A stretch of 21,805 nucleotides of DNA, taken from Stramenopiles sp. TOSAG23-6 (taxonomy: Eukaryota > Sar). The DNA lies in assembly GCA_900128565.1 (NCBI GenBank), contig LT636023.1:1-21805 (forward strand), written 5' to 3'. Positions 1 to 8,256 of the stretch are shown piece after piece (position 1 is the stretch's first letter; every line of letters starts with the position of its first letter). The position numbers and the translations under genes are program-made. The notes beneath the pieces are model-generated. The model had not been told where the DNA came from and ran no database searches. It saw only the letters and a list, made by a program, of their open reading frames with translations.

Positions 1-388
1 GAATTATACCAAAGAATGCTCAAAGATGGTAACAGCAATTCAAAAATTGCTTTAATTTTTTTTTCTTGAAAACAAAATAAAAAAATTTTAATTTCAGATT
101 TTTTTTTGTCGAAAGAAATGATGATTAACTCTGATCGATCAATGTTCTTCTATGTATATTTGGATTCCATACCATTTTTTCTATATAAAAAAAAATGAGA
201 ATTTCCATTTCTGTTTTTATTATATTCAAAATTCCAGAATTTTTCAAAAGTAGACAAAAATGCTACAAATCTTTGAAACTTAATAATTTTTCACTTGTAA
301 ATATTTTCTGAATTCGTCTTTAATTTTGACATCTCTAACGTGTTTTGTATATAACAACAGTTTTGTATGCTTGTCATGTCTAGATTTT

Positions 389-487
389 CTTATATTGTTG
401 TATTATATTTCAAAAAAAAAAAATTGTTAGGTACAAAATTTCGTACCAAAAAAAAATTAAATTAATTTTTTTTTAATTTTATGTTAC
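389..487 (-). repeat. Degenerate copy of the introner-like element
   Basis: Read on the minus strand, it starts GTAACAT and passes through an A/T-rich body. It contains the family core GGTACGAAATTTTGTACC followed by TAAC, then a T-run, GAAATATAATAC and an end ATATAAG. Both boundaries are guesses from alignment with the better copies. It would allow GT...AG splicing. No coding exon can be shown on either side, so it may be a relic intron or a copy outside a gene. Confidence 0.5.
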
Positions 488-493
488 AAAAAA

Positions 494-559
494 CTGTTTT
501 TTTTCATTAGGTTACACATTTCGTATGAAAAAAAATATAATGAAATATGAAAAAAATAC
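494..559 (-). repeat. Degenerate copy of the introner-like element
   Basis: Read on the minus strand, it runs GTATTTTTTTCATATTTC, then CATACGAAATGTGTAACCTAA, and ends ACAG. The core matches the family consensus with several substitutions, and the branch-like motif is CCTAATG. GT...AG ends are available. It is too worn for firm boundaries. Confidence 0.4.
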
Positions 560-678
560 CTTTAAATGCACGTTTTTTAAACGTAAAAAAAAAAGAAGAT
601 GAGTTTAAACTAGATGGCACACACATGTCTCCGCAATATTTGACTGTATTGACTAGTAGAGGATTTGAGAAAATGAAT

Positions 679-1820
679 TTATTTGAGACAGCACTGCGGG
701 GCATGGCATGACTCAAAGCGGCATGACGATGATAGTTTGTTTGAATTCAACCCCCTGAATTGTATGATAATTGAGTATATTATATGTTTGTTAGTATTAT
801 ATTATATATATATATATGAATCAGATACAGTTATTATATGAATTTTGATAGATTACTTACAACGATGTGAGATTTGTTAGTTGACCAATTTCTTTTGGAA
901 TTTCACCAGATAGAATATAATGCAAAGCCCTGAATTGTATGATAATTGAGTACATAATATGTTTGTTAGTATTATAAACGTGTATACTATTGTTTTTAGA
1001 ATCAATTATTATGTGAAACTTACAAAGAAGTGACAGACCCACTAGCTTCACATCTGACACCAGACCATTTGCATACATCCGGATTCGTTATCCATTGATC
1101 CCTGCCTACCCAAGTATTGCCCCCAGTGGCATTGTATAACGCTTTTAAAGCTGTAAAAGGGGAGGGTCTTAGTGTTGGAATATTTGTTGGTGTCAATGTT
1201 GTTGGTGTCCATGTTGGTCTTAGTGTTGGAATATTTGTTGGTGTTAATGTTGTTCTAAGTGTTGGTCTTAGTGTTGGCATATTTGTTGGTGTCAATGTCG
1301 TTGGGTTTGTTGTACCAGACGTTACACTCAATGTTACATCAAATGTAAGAGCTATATAAGTAAAAACAGCACTACCAGCAAGACCAAGAAGTGATTTTAA
1401 TTTACAGACAGTTGAATATCTTCCTGTAGGACAAATTACTCTTTGAGTTGGCACATAAATAACAGCAGGATCTCTATCGGATGCTTCTCTTTTAACTGGA
1501 ATATCGTCAAAAAGTGGAACACTTACATACCTGACGTCACCGTCATCATAGAAGTCATCATCGCGCATTTGTAGTAACTGTTCTGGTTCGGGTGAAGCAT
1601 TAATGGTATCTCGTTCATCTAGTTGATATGTGTTACCAGTTCTGACAGAAACAACTATAGTACCACTACAAAGTAAACATACAAAGCAATACCAAAGCGC
1701 TACTTTATTGCACACTACAAACATATTCGCTAATGTTGCAATTTTATTGTTCCACTGAAGGAATAGATGCAGACGAAGAAAAACGAAAACACGCCAACAC
1801 ACAACGCGCGTGCTGAACAT
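679..1820 (-). CDS. Leucine-rich-repeat membrane protein, possibly 3'-truncated
   Basis: Three exons: 1820-1024, 929-861 and 754-679, joined by two canonical introns, giving about 313 residues. An N-terminal hydrophobic stretch lies near residues 33-60 (MFVVCNKVALWYCFVCLLC), so the start may be the internal Met at about 33. An acidic segment (DDDFYDDGD) follows, then a hydrophobic segment near residues 142-167 that could span the membrane. Next comes a Thr/Pro stalk of repeated TLTPTNIPTLRPT and an LRR cap (ALYNATGGNTW ... CKWSGVRCE). Exons 2-3 encode LRR units (LSGEIPKEIGQLTNLTSL, LNSNKLS). The repeat pattern stops after NKLS and a short Cys-containing tail ends at a stop, so the gene looks truncated. 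The architecture resembles diatom and related stramenopile LRR surface proteins. Its ligand and role are unknown. Confidence 0.75.
755..860 (-). other. Canonical spliceosomal intron (LRR intron 2)
   Basis: Minus strand: donor GTAAGT, branch-site match TACTAAC, acceptor CAATTCAG, 106 nt. Splicing joins ..TCG TT and G GGG TTG, keeping the LRR frame. The 3' half is nearly identical to that of intron 1 (930-1023). It bears no resemblance to the introner-like family. Confidence 0.85.
930..1023 (-). other. Canonical spliceosomal intron (LRR intron 1)
   Basis: Minus strand: donor GTAAGT, TACTAAC branch motif, acceptor CAATTCAG, 94 nt. It splits a Leu codon in phase 2, the same phase as intron 2. 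This is expected when an exon-intron unit carrying one LRR has been duplicated. Confidence 0.85.
1165..1302 (-). repeat. Imperfect coding repeat, Thr/Pro stalk of the LRR protein
   Basis: Three imperfect copies of a unit of about 39 bp start on the plus strand at 1165, 1216 and 1264 (GGTCTTAGTGTTGGMATATT...). On the coding strand they give TLTPTNIPTLRPT-like units. Such stalks are often O-glycosylated in surface proteins; that role is inference here. Confidence 0.8.
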
Positions 1821-2031
1821 AAATTTGAAGCTAAAACAGGTTTGTCATAATATGTCATGGTGAAAAAGGTAAACAAACACGAAATCACACAAAAATTTCA
1901 AATTCAAATTCAAATTTTTCAAAATTTCAAATACTATCCTCCCTCCCCTCGCGCACCTTCAAAGTTCACCTGTAATTAATTATTCGTGCAAAGCTTCATT
2001 GAACACATCTAAGTGAGCAATATAAACAATC
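1821..2031. promoter_or_regulatory. Shared divergent promoter region
   Basis: A 211-bp gap between the LRR gene (left) and the basic protein gene (right), transcribed away from each other. It holds a short tandem TTCAAA run at about 1897-1930, with CAAATTCAAATTCAAATTT inside it. A C-rich patch (CCTCCCTCCCCTCGCGC) lies at about 1938-1954. No clear TATA box can be assigned. Promoter function is inferred only from gene orientation. Confidence 0.5.
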
Positions 2032-4371
2032 ATGACTGGGGCGTCCAAGACTGAAGGTCTTGGTTTCGTCGCAGTCACTGCTTCAACAGCGGCTGCACGC
2101 AAGTCGCGTAAGAGCCGCACACGTAAATCTCGAAGAGAACGTCGAGGTCGAACTAAAGATGTACTCAAACCTTCACCAAAACCTAATCATCAAACTCCAA
2201 AGAATATGGTACCTTCAAATTACGTAAGAACAAACAATAATACTGGTGATAAACAATGGAAAAAAATTGTTCAAAACCGAAACGCCCCTTCTCCGTACTC
2301 CCAAAGAACCCAAAGAACAACTGTTCTAGATCCAAAGCCAGCTGCACTGGAACACGCTCGAGTGAAAGAGCTCAAGAAACAGCACTTTCAAGGGAAAAAC
2401 TTTGAGAAAGAGAATGTTTCACACAATATGAATTCTCGCACGAAAAGAAGAAACGGTGCTACCAAAGAAAGGTTTGTAAAAGTAAAAGAAGCGGAGCGGC
2501 GACTAAGTCACGTTGGGGAATCTCCAGTTCGTCGTTTGTCAACTGGAGGACGCCGACTTTCTGGATCTCTCCATATAGGTCCGTATAACCACTCTAAAAA
2601 AATGAACAAAAACGTTGATGCCGTAAGCGAGTTAGAAACGTCATCGAATTCACATCATCGTCGCCTTTCATTTACGAAAAAGAAAACGAAGAAGAGAGAA
2701 ATACAAAAAGATGTACAGATTCGAGGTCGAAACTCAAAAAGAGTTCAGGGGACAAAATCTCGATCTCTATCTCGAGCTCGTCGACTTCCCAGTTCACATG
2801 TTCATGTTCAAGCTATGAGACAACCACAAAAGAAGAAAAAGATTTCATATGAACAACTTACACCACCCAAAGTTGAAGTTCCAGTGGTGATTTCTTCAGG
2901 GTTTTTCCAAGCAAAACAACGCTCTCATTCTGTAAGCTTCAAAAGTCCATCATTAGACAGAACTCTTGGCCGTCTACGTTCCACATCTAAAAGAAGATCC
3001 AATCGAAAATCAGGAGCGCAAAAAAGAAGAGCACGATCTATTGCTCGTAAAAAAAGAGAAGAGGAGGTTTCAGGAAATCCATCCGATAAGTGTGCGACTG
3101 CTCTTCAATTCAAAGAAAACAACTTTTCGAATGAATATATTCAAAACGAAAGTCCAAAACGATCGTCTTCTGTACCACCGCAATCATCCGCTATGAAGGC
3201 ATCTCGTTCTATTGCTAATCCTGGTATAACAAACGTACAACATGAAACTTCTCCTTTCGAAAACGTAAAAGAGATCAATCGAATTCGTTCTATCAAAAAC
3301 CGACAAAAACGACAACAAAGTAAAACACCTCGAAAAAGAGATAAAAAAAAGCATAACAATAAGTCGTCTAAATCTCATCGATCTAAAAGAAAGGATAAAA
3401 AGAAAAATGCAATGAAAGCCTTGAACACTGGGTTAAAAAAGAATGTAAATGATCAAAGCCGTTTAAGAGTATTTTCACCTAATGGGGTCGATACTTCGGT
3501 TCATCTCGAATCAACTGGAAAACAAGAAAGTCATCCAAATGCTTGGTTTTCTCCATCTGGAAATATCGCGCAAAAAAAACGACATCAGGAACTATTGCGA
3601 CAACGTGCAAGAGAAAGTGGCATTGGTCTTAATAAACTGAATATGAGCTGTACGTCTCTACTTGATTTCGACGCAAAAATGCTACCGTCACCTGCGCCAG
3701 TTGCGAAACAAACAGAAAGCTTTATTATGAATCGTTCATTGGTAAAAACAAAGCAAATGCTAACGCCACCTAAACCTAAAGAAGATGACACATCTCCAGA
3801 TCCCAGTAAGTGTGTTCGTAGTGCATTTTCTGCTGTAATTGGAAAGACACTATTGATCAAAGACAAAAATCGTGCTGATCTTCAAAACCTTGATGCGATC
3901 TTTTCTGCAGAGTCCCGACCAGAAACGCCAATGTCACCATTGGCTACGATTGCAGCTGCAAAAGGCTTATCAAATCTGAGTCTTCTGTCGGATAACAAAA
4001 TGGTTGATACACCAATGAGTGATGAAACACCGCTCACTATATCGATAGATAAATCGTCTGATACACACTCAAGTGAAAGAGAGTCAGTGAAATCTATTGC
4101 TGAAGGAAAGGAAGGTAGAATTTATCTGGAAATATCTGATGAAGAGAATCTATCTGATCTAGAGAATATACCTACTTTAGAAGTGACCAAAATGGAAGCA
4201 AGACTTGAAGGGAAACTTCGTCAACTTCGGAAATTGCGAGAGTCCAAAATGTCCAGCAAAGCACAAAGTGAAAAAAGCACAGTATGTGGAGTTTCTATAA
4301 GACGTAATACGCGGCATACACGAGCAAATGCAGCAGAACGCGGCGATGCTTGTCAGTGTGTAATAGCGTAA
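2032..4371 (+). CDS. Highly basic Ser/Arg/Lys-rich protein with C-terminal CaaX box
   Basis: Uninterrupted 779-codon frame with no introns. I do not recognise the family. The first 460 residues or so are very rich in Arg, Lys and Ser (KSRKSRTRKSRRERRGR near the N-terminus; many KKRR clusters), implying nuclear targeting or nucleic-acid binding. RRLS, a basophilic-kinase (PKA-type) consensus, occurs four times between about residues 155 and 215. Proline-directed sites (TPPK, SPS, ETPMSP) are scattered. The C-terminal third is less basic, with an acidic stretch (EISDEENLSDLENIP) and a short charged helix (KMEARLEGKLRQLRKLRESK) of coiled-coil type. The protein ends C-Q-C-V-I-A, a good farnesylation CaaX box with a neighbouring Cys that could be palmitoylated. 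Disorder is likely for most of it. The start is the first Met of the frame, in good context (ATCATGA). Confidence 0.85.
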   Translation: MTGASKTEGLGFVAVTASTAAARKSRKSRTRKSRRERRGRTKDVLKPSPKPNHQTPKNMVPSNYVRTNNNTGDKQWKKIVQNRNAPSPYSQRTQRTTVLDPKPAALEHARVKELKKQHFQGKNFEKENVSHNMNSRTKRRNGATKERFVKVKEAERRLSHVGESPVRRLSTGGRRLSGSLHIGPYNHSKKMNKNVDAVSELETSSNSHHRRLSFTKKKTKKREIQKDVQIRGRNSKRVQGTKSRSLSRARRLPSSHVHVQAMRQPQKKKKISYEQLTPPKVEVPVVISSGFFQAKQRSHSVSFKSPSLDRTLGRLRSTSKRRSNRKSGAQKRRARSIARKKREEEVSGNPSDKCATALQFKENNFSNEYIQNESPKRSSSVPPQSSAMKASRSIANPGITNVQHETSPFENVKEINRIRSIKNRQKRQQSKTPRKRDKKKHNNKSSKSHRSKRKDKKKNAMKALNTGLKKNVNDQSRLRVFSPNGVDTSVHLESTGKQESHPNAWFSPSGNIAQKKRHQELLRQRARESGIGLNKLNMSCTSLLDFDAKMLPSPAPVAKQTESFIMNRSLVKTKQMLTPPKPKEDDTSPDPSKCVRSAFSAVIGKTLLIKDKNRADLQNLDAIFSAESRPETPMSPLATIAAAKGLSNLSLLSDNKMVDTPMSDETPLTISIDKSSDTHSSERESVKSIAEGKEGRIYLEISDEENLSDLENIPTLEVTKMEARLEGKLRQLRKLRESKMSSKAQSEKSTVCGVSIRRNTRHTRANAAERGDACQCVIA

Positions 4372-4790
4372 AATATATTAAATATTATATTGTTGCAGAG
4401 TATATATATAAATACCTGTACTCGTTGATTTACATTATAAACAAATCGCAATTAAGAGCGAATAATGTAAAAATGGCATTATAATAGAAATAAGATTGTA
4501 AAATAATAAGATTTAAAAACATAGTAAAAGCATTTGAAAAACAAAACAAACACGAAATAATGTGGTTATTCAATGCAATTACGAAAACATTACAGATAAA
4601 ACTTGGCACAAAATATATTCATAATTATGGCAGCATAATTCAGCCACATATTGAATAAAAAATTTTATGATAAGAAAAAATAATAAAATGAAACTAAAAT
4701 GATTATTTCTTTGGATTGACAAAACTAGACGCATTCACAAAACATTTATTATAGAAATATTAGCATATGATAATCACTTTACAGTGTTTC
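4372..4790. other. Convergent intergenic region (two 3' ends)
   Basis: Separates the stop of the basic protein gene (+) from the stop of the PP6R gene (-). It is AT-rich with no ORF, RNA gene or element copy that I can recognise. AATAAA at 4654-4659 (+) and the minus-strand AATAAA at 4745-4750, about 41 nt past the PP6R stop, are possible polyadenylation signals. This is composition-level evidence only. Confidence 0.5.
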
Positions 4791-7700
4791 TTATACTATA
4801 TTTTCGTCGTCTAATGAATCGCCAGTATCCCCAGCTAATTCTGAAAATGCAGAATCAAAATCAGCTTCAAAACTGTCTTCTTCATTTTTTTCTTCAGCTT
4901 TGTTCGTTTCGTCAACATTAGATTCTTCATATTCGACAACTTCGATATCTTCTTGAGCATCATCATCATCAAGTGGGTTTTCAAACGCACTAAAGTCAGC
5001 CCACCTGCCATCACCTGCATCATCATCACTTCCGCCACCATCACCAGATATATATGTATTATCTGCCATCCCGTATTGTTGCATAAGAGAAGATATATGA
5101 CCTTCGTCTTCATCAGATGAATCATCAGAAGAGTCCATATCATGATCACCTCCATTAAAAGCATACCAATCAGAACCACCATTTGCACTGTCACTGTTTC
5201 CAGCTCCTACAGTACTAAACATGCCATCTTTAATGTTTAGCGAATCACCACCAGACACCATACCAGCAAAATCTGGTCTATTATTATTATCAAGACTTGG
5301 AGAATTTGGAAGACCACCAAAACTATCGCCTGCCATTCCGAACATTTGGGATTCAGTATTAAATATTTCATCACTTTGAGCAAGAGCATTAATTGCTTTA
5401 AGATCCCCACTCGCGAGCCAACGTTGCCATGCTTCATGCACTGAAACGAAATCATAAATATGGATACATTGAATCTTTTCTCTTTCTGCCTTTTTGACAG
5501 AATCTTTTGGATCTACTTCTTCCAACTTTTGTTCTTTTAATTGATCTTCAGCCATTTCGACGGCGGATTCAATACAATTTGCCATAATATGACAATATCC
5601 ATAGTTGCCTTGAGCTTTTGTAGGCATCTTCTTAGGGGTACTGATTTTTTCGTCAGATGTCGAAATATCTGTTTCCTTATTCATTTTTTCATTCGAAACT
5701 ACAGATATATTTTCTTTGTCATCATAACAAGTTAGCAACCGATCAATTAGTCCATAACCACTAGCATTAGATTCACTATCCGTTTTCCCATCCTCTACAG
5801 ACGCAAAAAGAAGTTTTTGTATAAAAGACATATTATTCTGAATGACTGCCTCGAGTATAAAGACAACATATCGATGAAGCATATTGCACCAGGGAAAATC
5901 GAAAAATAAATCAAAACAAATCTGGACAATTCCGTTTCTACCAAGATTAGCCAGTAATAAATCTGTATTAATAAAACCTAATGTGATTACTAAAGACATC
6001 AATTGAGTTAATAAAAGTCGACTGGGCCCTAAACGATACATATATTGATGAAAATATTTCAAAAATTAAATTTTTTTGTTAGGTATGGAATGTANTAATT
6101 AGGTACAAAATTTTCTATGAAAAAAATAAACTCAAAAATAAGAATGAAAACGAACTCTTTGACTCCATAAGTTGACATCATTGTTCCACATGAAGTCTTC
6201 AATACCTTGCATAAATTTTCATGCTGTGATAAAATTGACAAAACTACTGGAGGCATTGGAGACGCTGTAGAATACTTTGGAAGTTGTCCCAATTCCTATA
6301 TTGTGAAAAATATTTTTTTTTTTTTTTACCGAAAATAAAAAAAAATGTTAGGTATGAAATTTCGTACAAAAACAAATATGTAAAAATTTAAATTTTGAAA
6401 ACGTACAAGTGCTTCCGTTGCATTCATACCAGAAACATGAATTCTTTCCCCAGGGGAGGTAGCAGATAATTCAATGTCATTTTGTTCCTGTATATATCTC
6501 TCTTCTCGATTCAAGTGCTCACGTTCAATTCCTTGTGCTATATTCTCTAATAAACATACCAAAACTTTAAGTGCTGATTCTTGTGCTCCTCGACTACGTC
6601 GTTTCATTTCTACATGTATTGTGATTTTTTTTTTTTAGTTTCAAAAAAAAAAAAATCGTTAGGTACGAAATTTCGTATAAAAACAAATGTAGGTAAAAAA
6701 TTGTATTGTAACAAACGTACATCTACAGAGTCATCTAATAAAACTGAAGTCATCTGACAAACAATTTCCACGAGTCTTTCACAAGAGTCTTTTTCAAGGA
6801 GGATATCATATACTGTGAAAAAATATTTTTTTTTTTTTTTTACTGAAAAAAAAAAAAATCGTTAGGTATGAAATTTTTTTTCGAGAAAAATGTGGGTAAA
6901 AATTTAATTTTGAAAAACGCACATTCACACGAACTGTGGGTGTGACATGAGTGTGTACAGCAATACTTTGCAACACTTCTGTTGCATTTTGCTGCATATC
7001 AATCGGACAATCCGGAGAAATACAATCCAACAAAACTTTAATAATAGCTGCATCACCGCCAAAAGCTTTGGGTTGACAGTAACTTTCTTGAGCTTCAGCA
7101 GTGGCTGTGCTATTCAAATCTGTAGCTAAGTCTTCTAGTATGCCATCGACGTTATCTGTATCACCTTCATTATTTTCTGTATCATTTGTCTCGCTATCTT
7201 TACCATCTGTATCAATGGAAGTCCTTCTAAAAGACGAAGTAAACGAGTCTAACTCGTTATTCAATTCCATTTTTTCTTCTGCTACATTAAGAGGTAAAGC
7301 CAACATAATTCGCAAAATTTCGGCCACTGAACAATCACCCATATGTCGAACAAATTTTGGTAACATATTTGAAGCAACATCTGTATCCAGAAAAAGTAAC
7401 ACTTCCTGAGGTTTTCGCTGTGAAATCATTTGTAACACTTTACAAATATAACCAGATTGCCACGTTGGAAGTGGCGCTTTTTGCTCTAGAATGTTGAAAA
7501 TGCTCAACAGAAGATTGTTATTATCGAAATCAACAAGAGCATCAATAATTGCTGTGACATCGCAACAAATAATCTCACACGCCAAGTATGGGTACTTAAG
7601 TCGCTCAACCTCGGTTGCTGTATCACTTGGAGGATCCACTATAAAACTTATAAGGCTTTGTAAAGTCTCACCTTTAGTGAGATATTCGATTAAATTGCTA

Positions 7701-7993
7701 TTGAGTCCTTTTACCTCTTGTAAAAGTTCCTCTTCTTCCAGAAGTTCTACAAGGCTAAAATCTTCTTTTTCCAAAATGTCGCTTACAGGGCTATATTTGT
7801 AAAGTGTAGACAGGAAAATAGAAGAGTTAGCACACTGGAGCAAAAAAAGGAATTGTCATGAGTTAAACAAAAAAAAAGTGAAAAGAATACTCATGAAAAG
7901 ATGAAAAACATTGAGAAGTATATATTGTGCGTACCTCCTTGTATTGAAAAAGATATTCCCTGACGTCCAAATGGAGCCACTGCCATCCTCCAT
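4791..7993 (-). CDS. Serine/threonine phosphatase 6 regulatory subunit (SAPS domain)
   Basis: Six exons: 7993-7935, 7790-6923, 6807-6721, 6613-6407, 6295-6156 and 6039-4791, giving 869 residues, close to the usual PP6R/SIT4-associated length. The start MEDGSGSIW joins through a canonical intron to SPVSDILEKEDFSLVELL, which fits the conserved SAPS N-terminus. Further SAPS landmarks are KYPYLACEIICCDV (about residues 75-90) and LLANLGRNGIVQICFDLFF, followed by FPWCNMLHRYVVFILE. The C-terminal third is acidic and disordered (Asp/Glu/Ser/Gly-rich). Known role of the family: scaffold binding the PP6/Sit4 catalytic subunit and directing it to substrates in cell-cycle and DNA-damage control. Intron 1 is canonical; introns 2-5 are introner-like elements, three of which need a non-AG acceptor. 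One N lies in intron 5. Confidence 0.85.
6040..6155 (-). repeat. Introner-like intron in PP6R (intron 5), two cores
   Basis: Minus strand: starts GTTCGTTTTCATT and ends GAAATATTTTCATCAATATAT, with the exon resuming at G6039. Removal joins AAA GA to G TAT CGT, giving ..GVKE-YRLGP.. in frame. It carries two branch-type cores, one ending TTGTACCTAAT and one ending CATACCTAAC, with an N between, as if one element had landed in or next to another. No AG fits the frame at the acceptor; GT...AT ends fit. The upstream exon ends GA, so an AT...AC reading is not available at this site. Confidence 0.75.
6296..6406 (-). repeat. Introner-like intron in PP6R (intron 4), GT...AG
   Basis: Minus strand: GTACGTTTTCAAAATTT at the start, core TGTACGAAATTTCATACCTAA, end TTTTTCACAATATAG. 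Splicing in phase 0 gives ..TEAL-ELGQLP... This copy has AG exactly where most relatives have AT. Confidence 0.8.
6614..6720 (-). repeat. Introner-like intron in PP6R (intron 3), non-AG end
   Basis: Minus strand: starts GTACGTTTGTTACAAT, core ATACGAAATTTCGTACCTAA, ends AAATCACAATACAT. Phase 0 joining gives ..LLDDSVD-VEMKRRSRG... The nearest AG (CATGTAG) would give GAT AAA TGA, a stop, so a canonical acceptor is excluded here. Confidence 0.85.
6808..6922 (-). repeat. Introner-like intron in PP6R (intron 2)
   Basis: Minus strand: starts GTGCGTTTTTCAAAATT, core AAAAAAAATTTCATACCTAAC, ends TTTTTTCACAGTATAT. Phase 0 joining gives ..TVRVN-DILLEKD... An in-frame GT...AG alternative exists, using a donor 4 nt later and the CACAG acceptor; it adds Val-Leu-Tyr. 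The choice between them is open. Confidence 0.75.
7791..7934 (-). other. Canonical spliceosomal intron (PP6R intron 1)
   Basis: Minus strand: donor GTACGC, branch-type TGCTAAC, pyrimidine-rich tract, acceptor AAATATAG, 144 nt. It joins 59 nt of exon 1 (phase 2) to C CCT GTA AGC. The result restores the SAPS N-terminus (..FFNTR-SPVSDILEKED). An earlier CCAG acceptor would leave no usable start codon in frame. Confidence 0.8.
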
Positions 7994-8256
7994 TGTACAA
8001 ACAATCAGAATACGGGAACACCTATAGACCGAGGAAGATTTTTTGCAATTGCCACTTATGAAGTATAGGCGCGAAACATCAAAGCGATGATTGAGATTGA
8101 TTATTGATTTTGAGATAAATTCCCAAATTCGCTGCTCTTCGATCGATTTACAATGATTAGTAGTAATTCCATCAGCTTATAAAAAATGTCAAATTTATAA
8201 TATAAATAGTACTTTTTGTGTGTTCACATGAATAACGCAAAAGGTATAATAAACCA
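7994..8256. promoter_or_regulatory. Divergent promoter region between PP6R and MFS genes
   Basis: 263 bp between two start codons transcribed in opposite directions. It is AT-rich with no ORF or element copy. TTTATAATATAAATAG at about 8193-8209 is the most TATA-like stretch and lies about 50 nt before the MFS start. Promoter function is inferred from gene layout. Confidence 0.5.

Larger units (their letters stand above)
1..678. other. Noncoding AT-rich flank
   Basis: I see no convincing coding exon here. The stretch is very AT-rich with many A or T homopolymers. It lies downstream of the minus-strand LRR gene, whose stop codon is at 679-681. Two degenerate copies of the intron-like element family lie within it, both on the minus strand and annotated separately. 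An open minus-strand frame at 507-716 exists but is poly-Phe/Lys and runs through one of these copies, so I do not call it a gene. The LRR gene may once have continued into this region through further introns. Confidence 0.6.

Noticed and set aside
507-716. Minus-strand open frame as a separate small gene
   Set aside because: It starts out of frame inside the last LRR exon, becomes poly-Phe/Lys, and runs through a degenerate element copy. No recognisable domain.
1117-1359. Plus-strand Val/Gly-rich open frame opposite the LRR gene
   Set aside because: It is the mirror of the Thr/Pro repeat on the coding strand and has no independent support.
7802-7843. PP6R start placed upstream of CANSSIFLSTLYKYSP, reading directly into the SAPS domain
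   Set aside because: That stretch holds the branch-type TGCTAAC and pyrimidine tract of intron 1. Using the acceptor at 7791 joins it cleanly to an ATG exon (MEDGSGSIW..) with the expected SAPS N-terminus.
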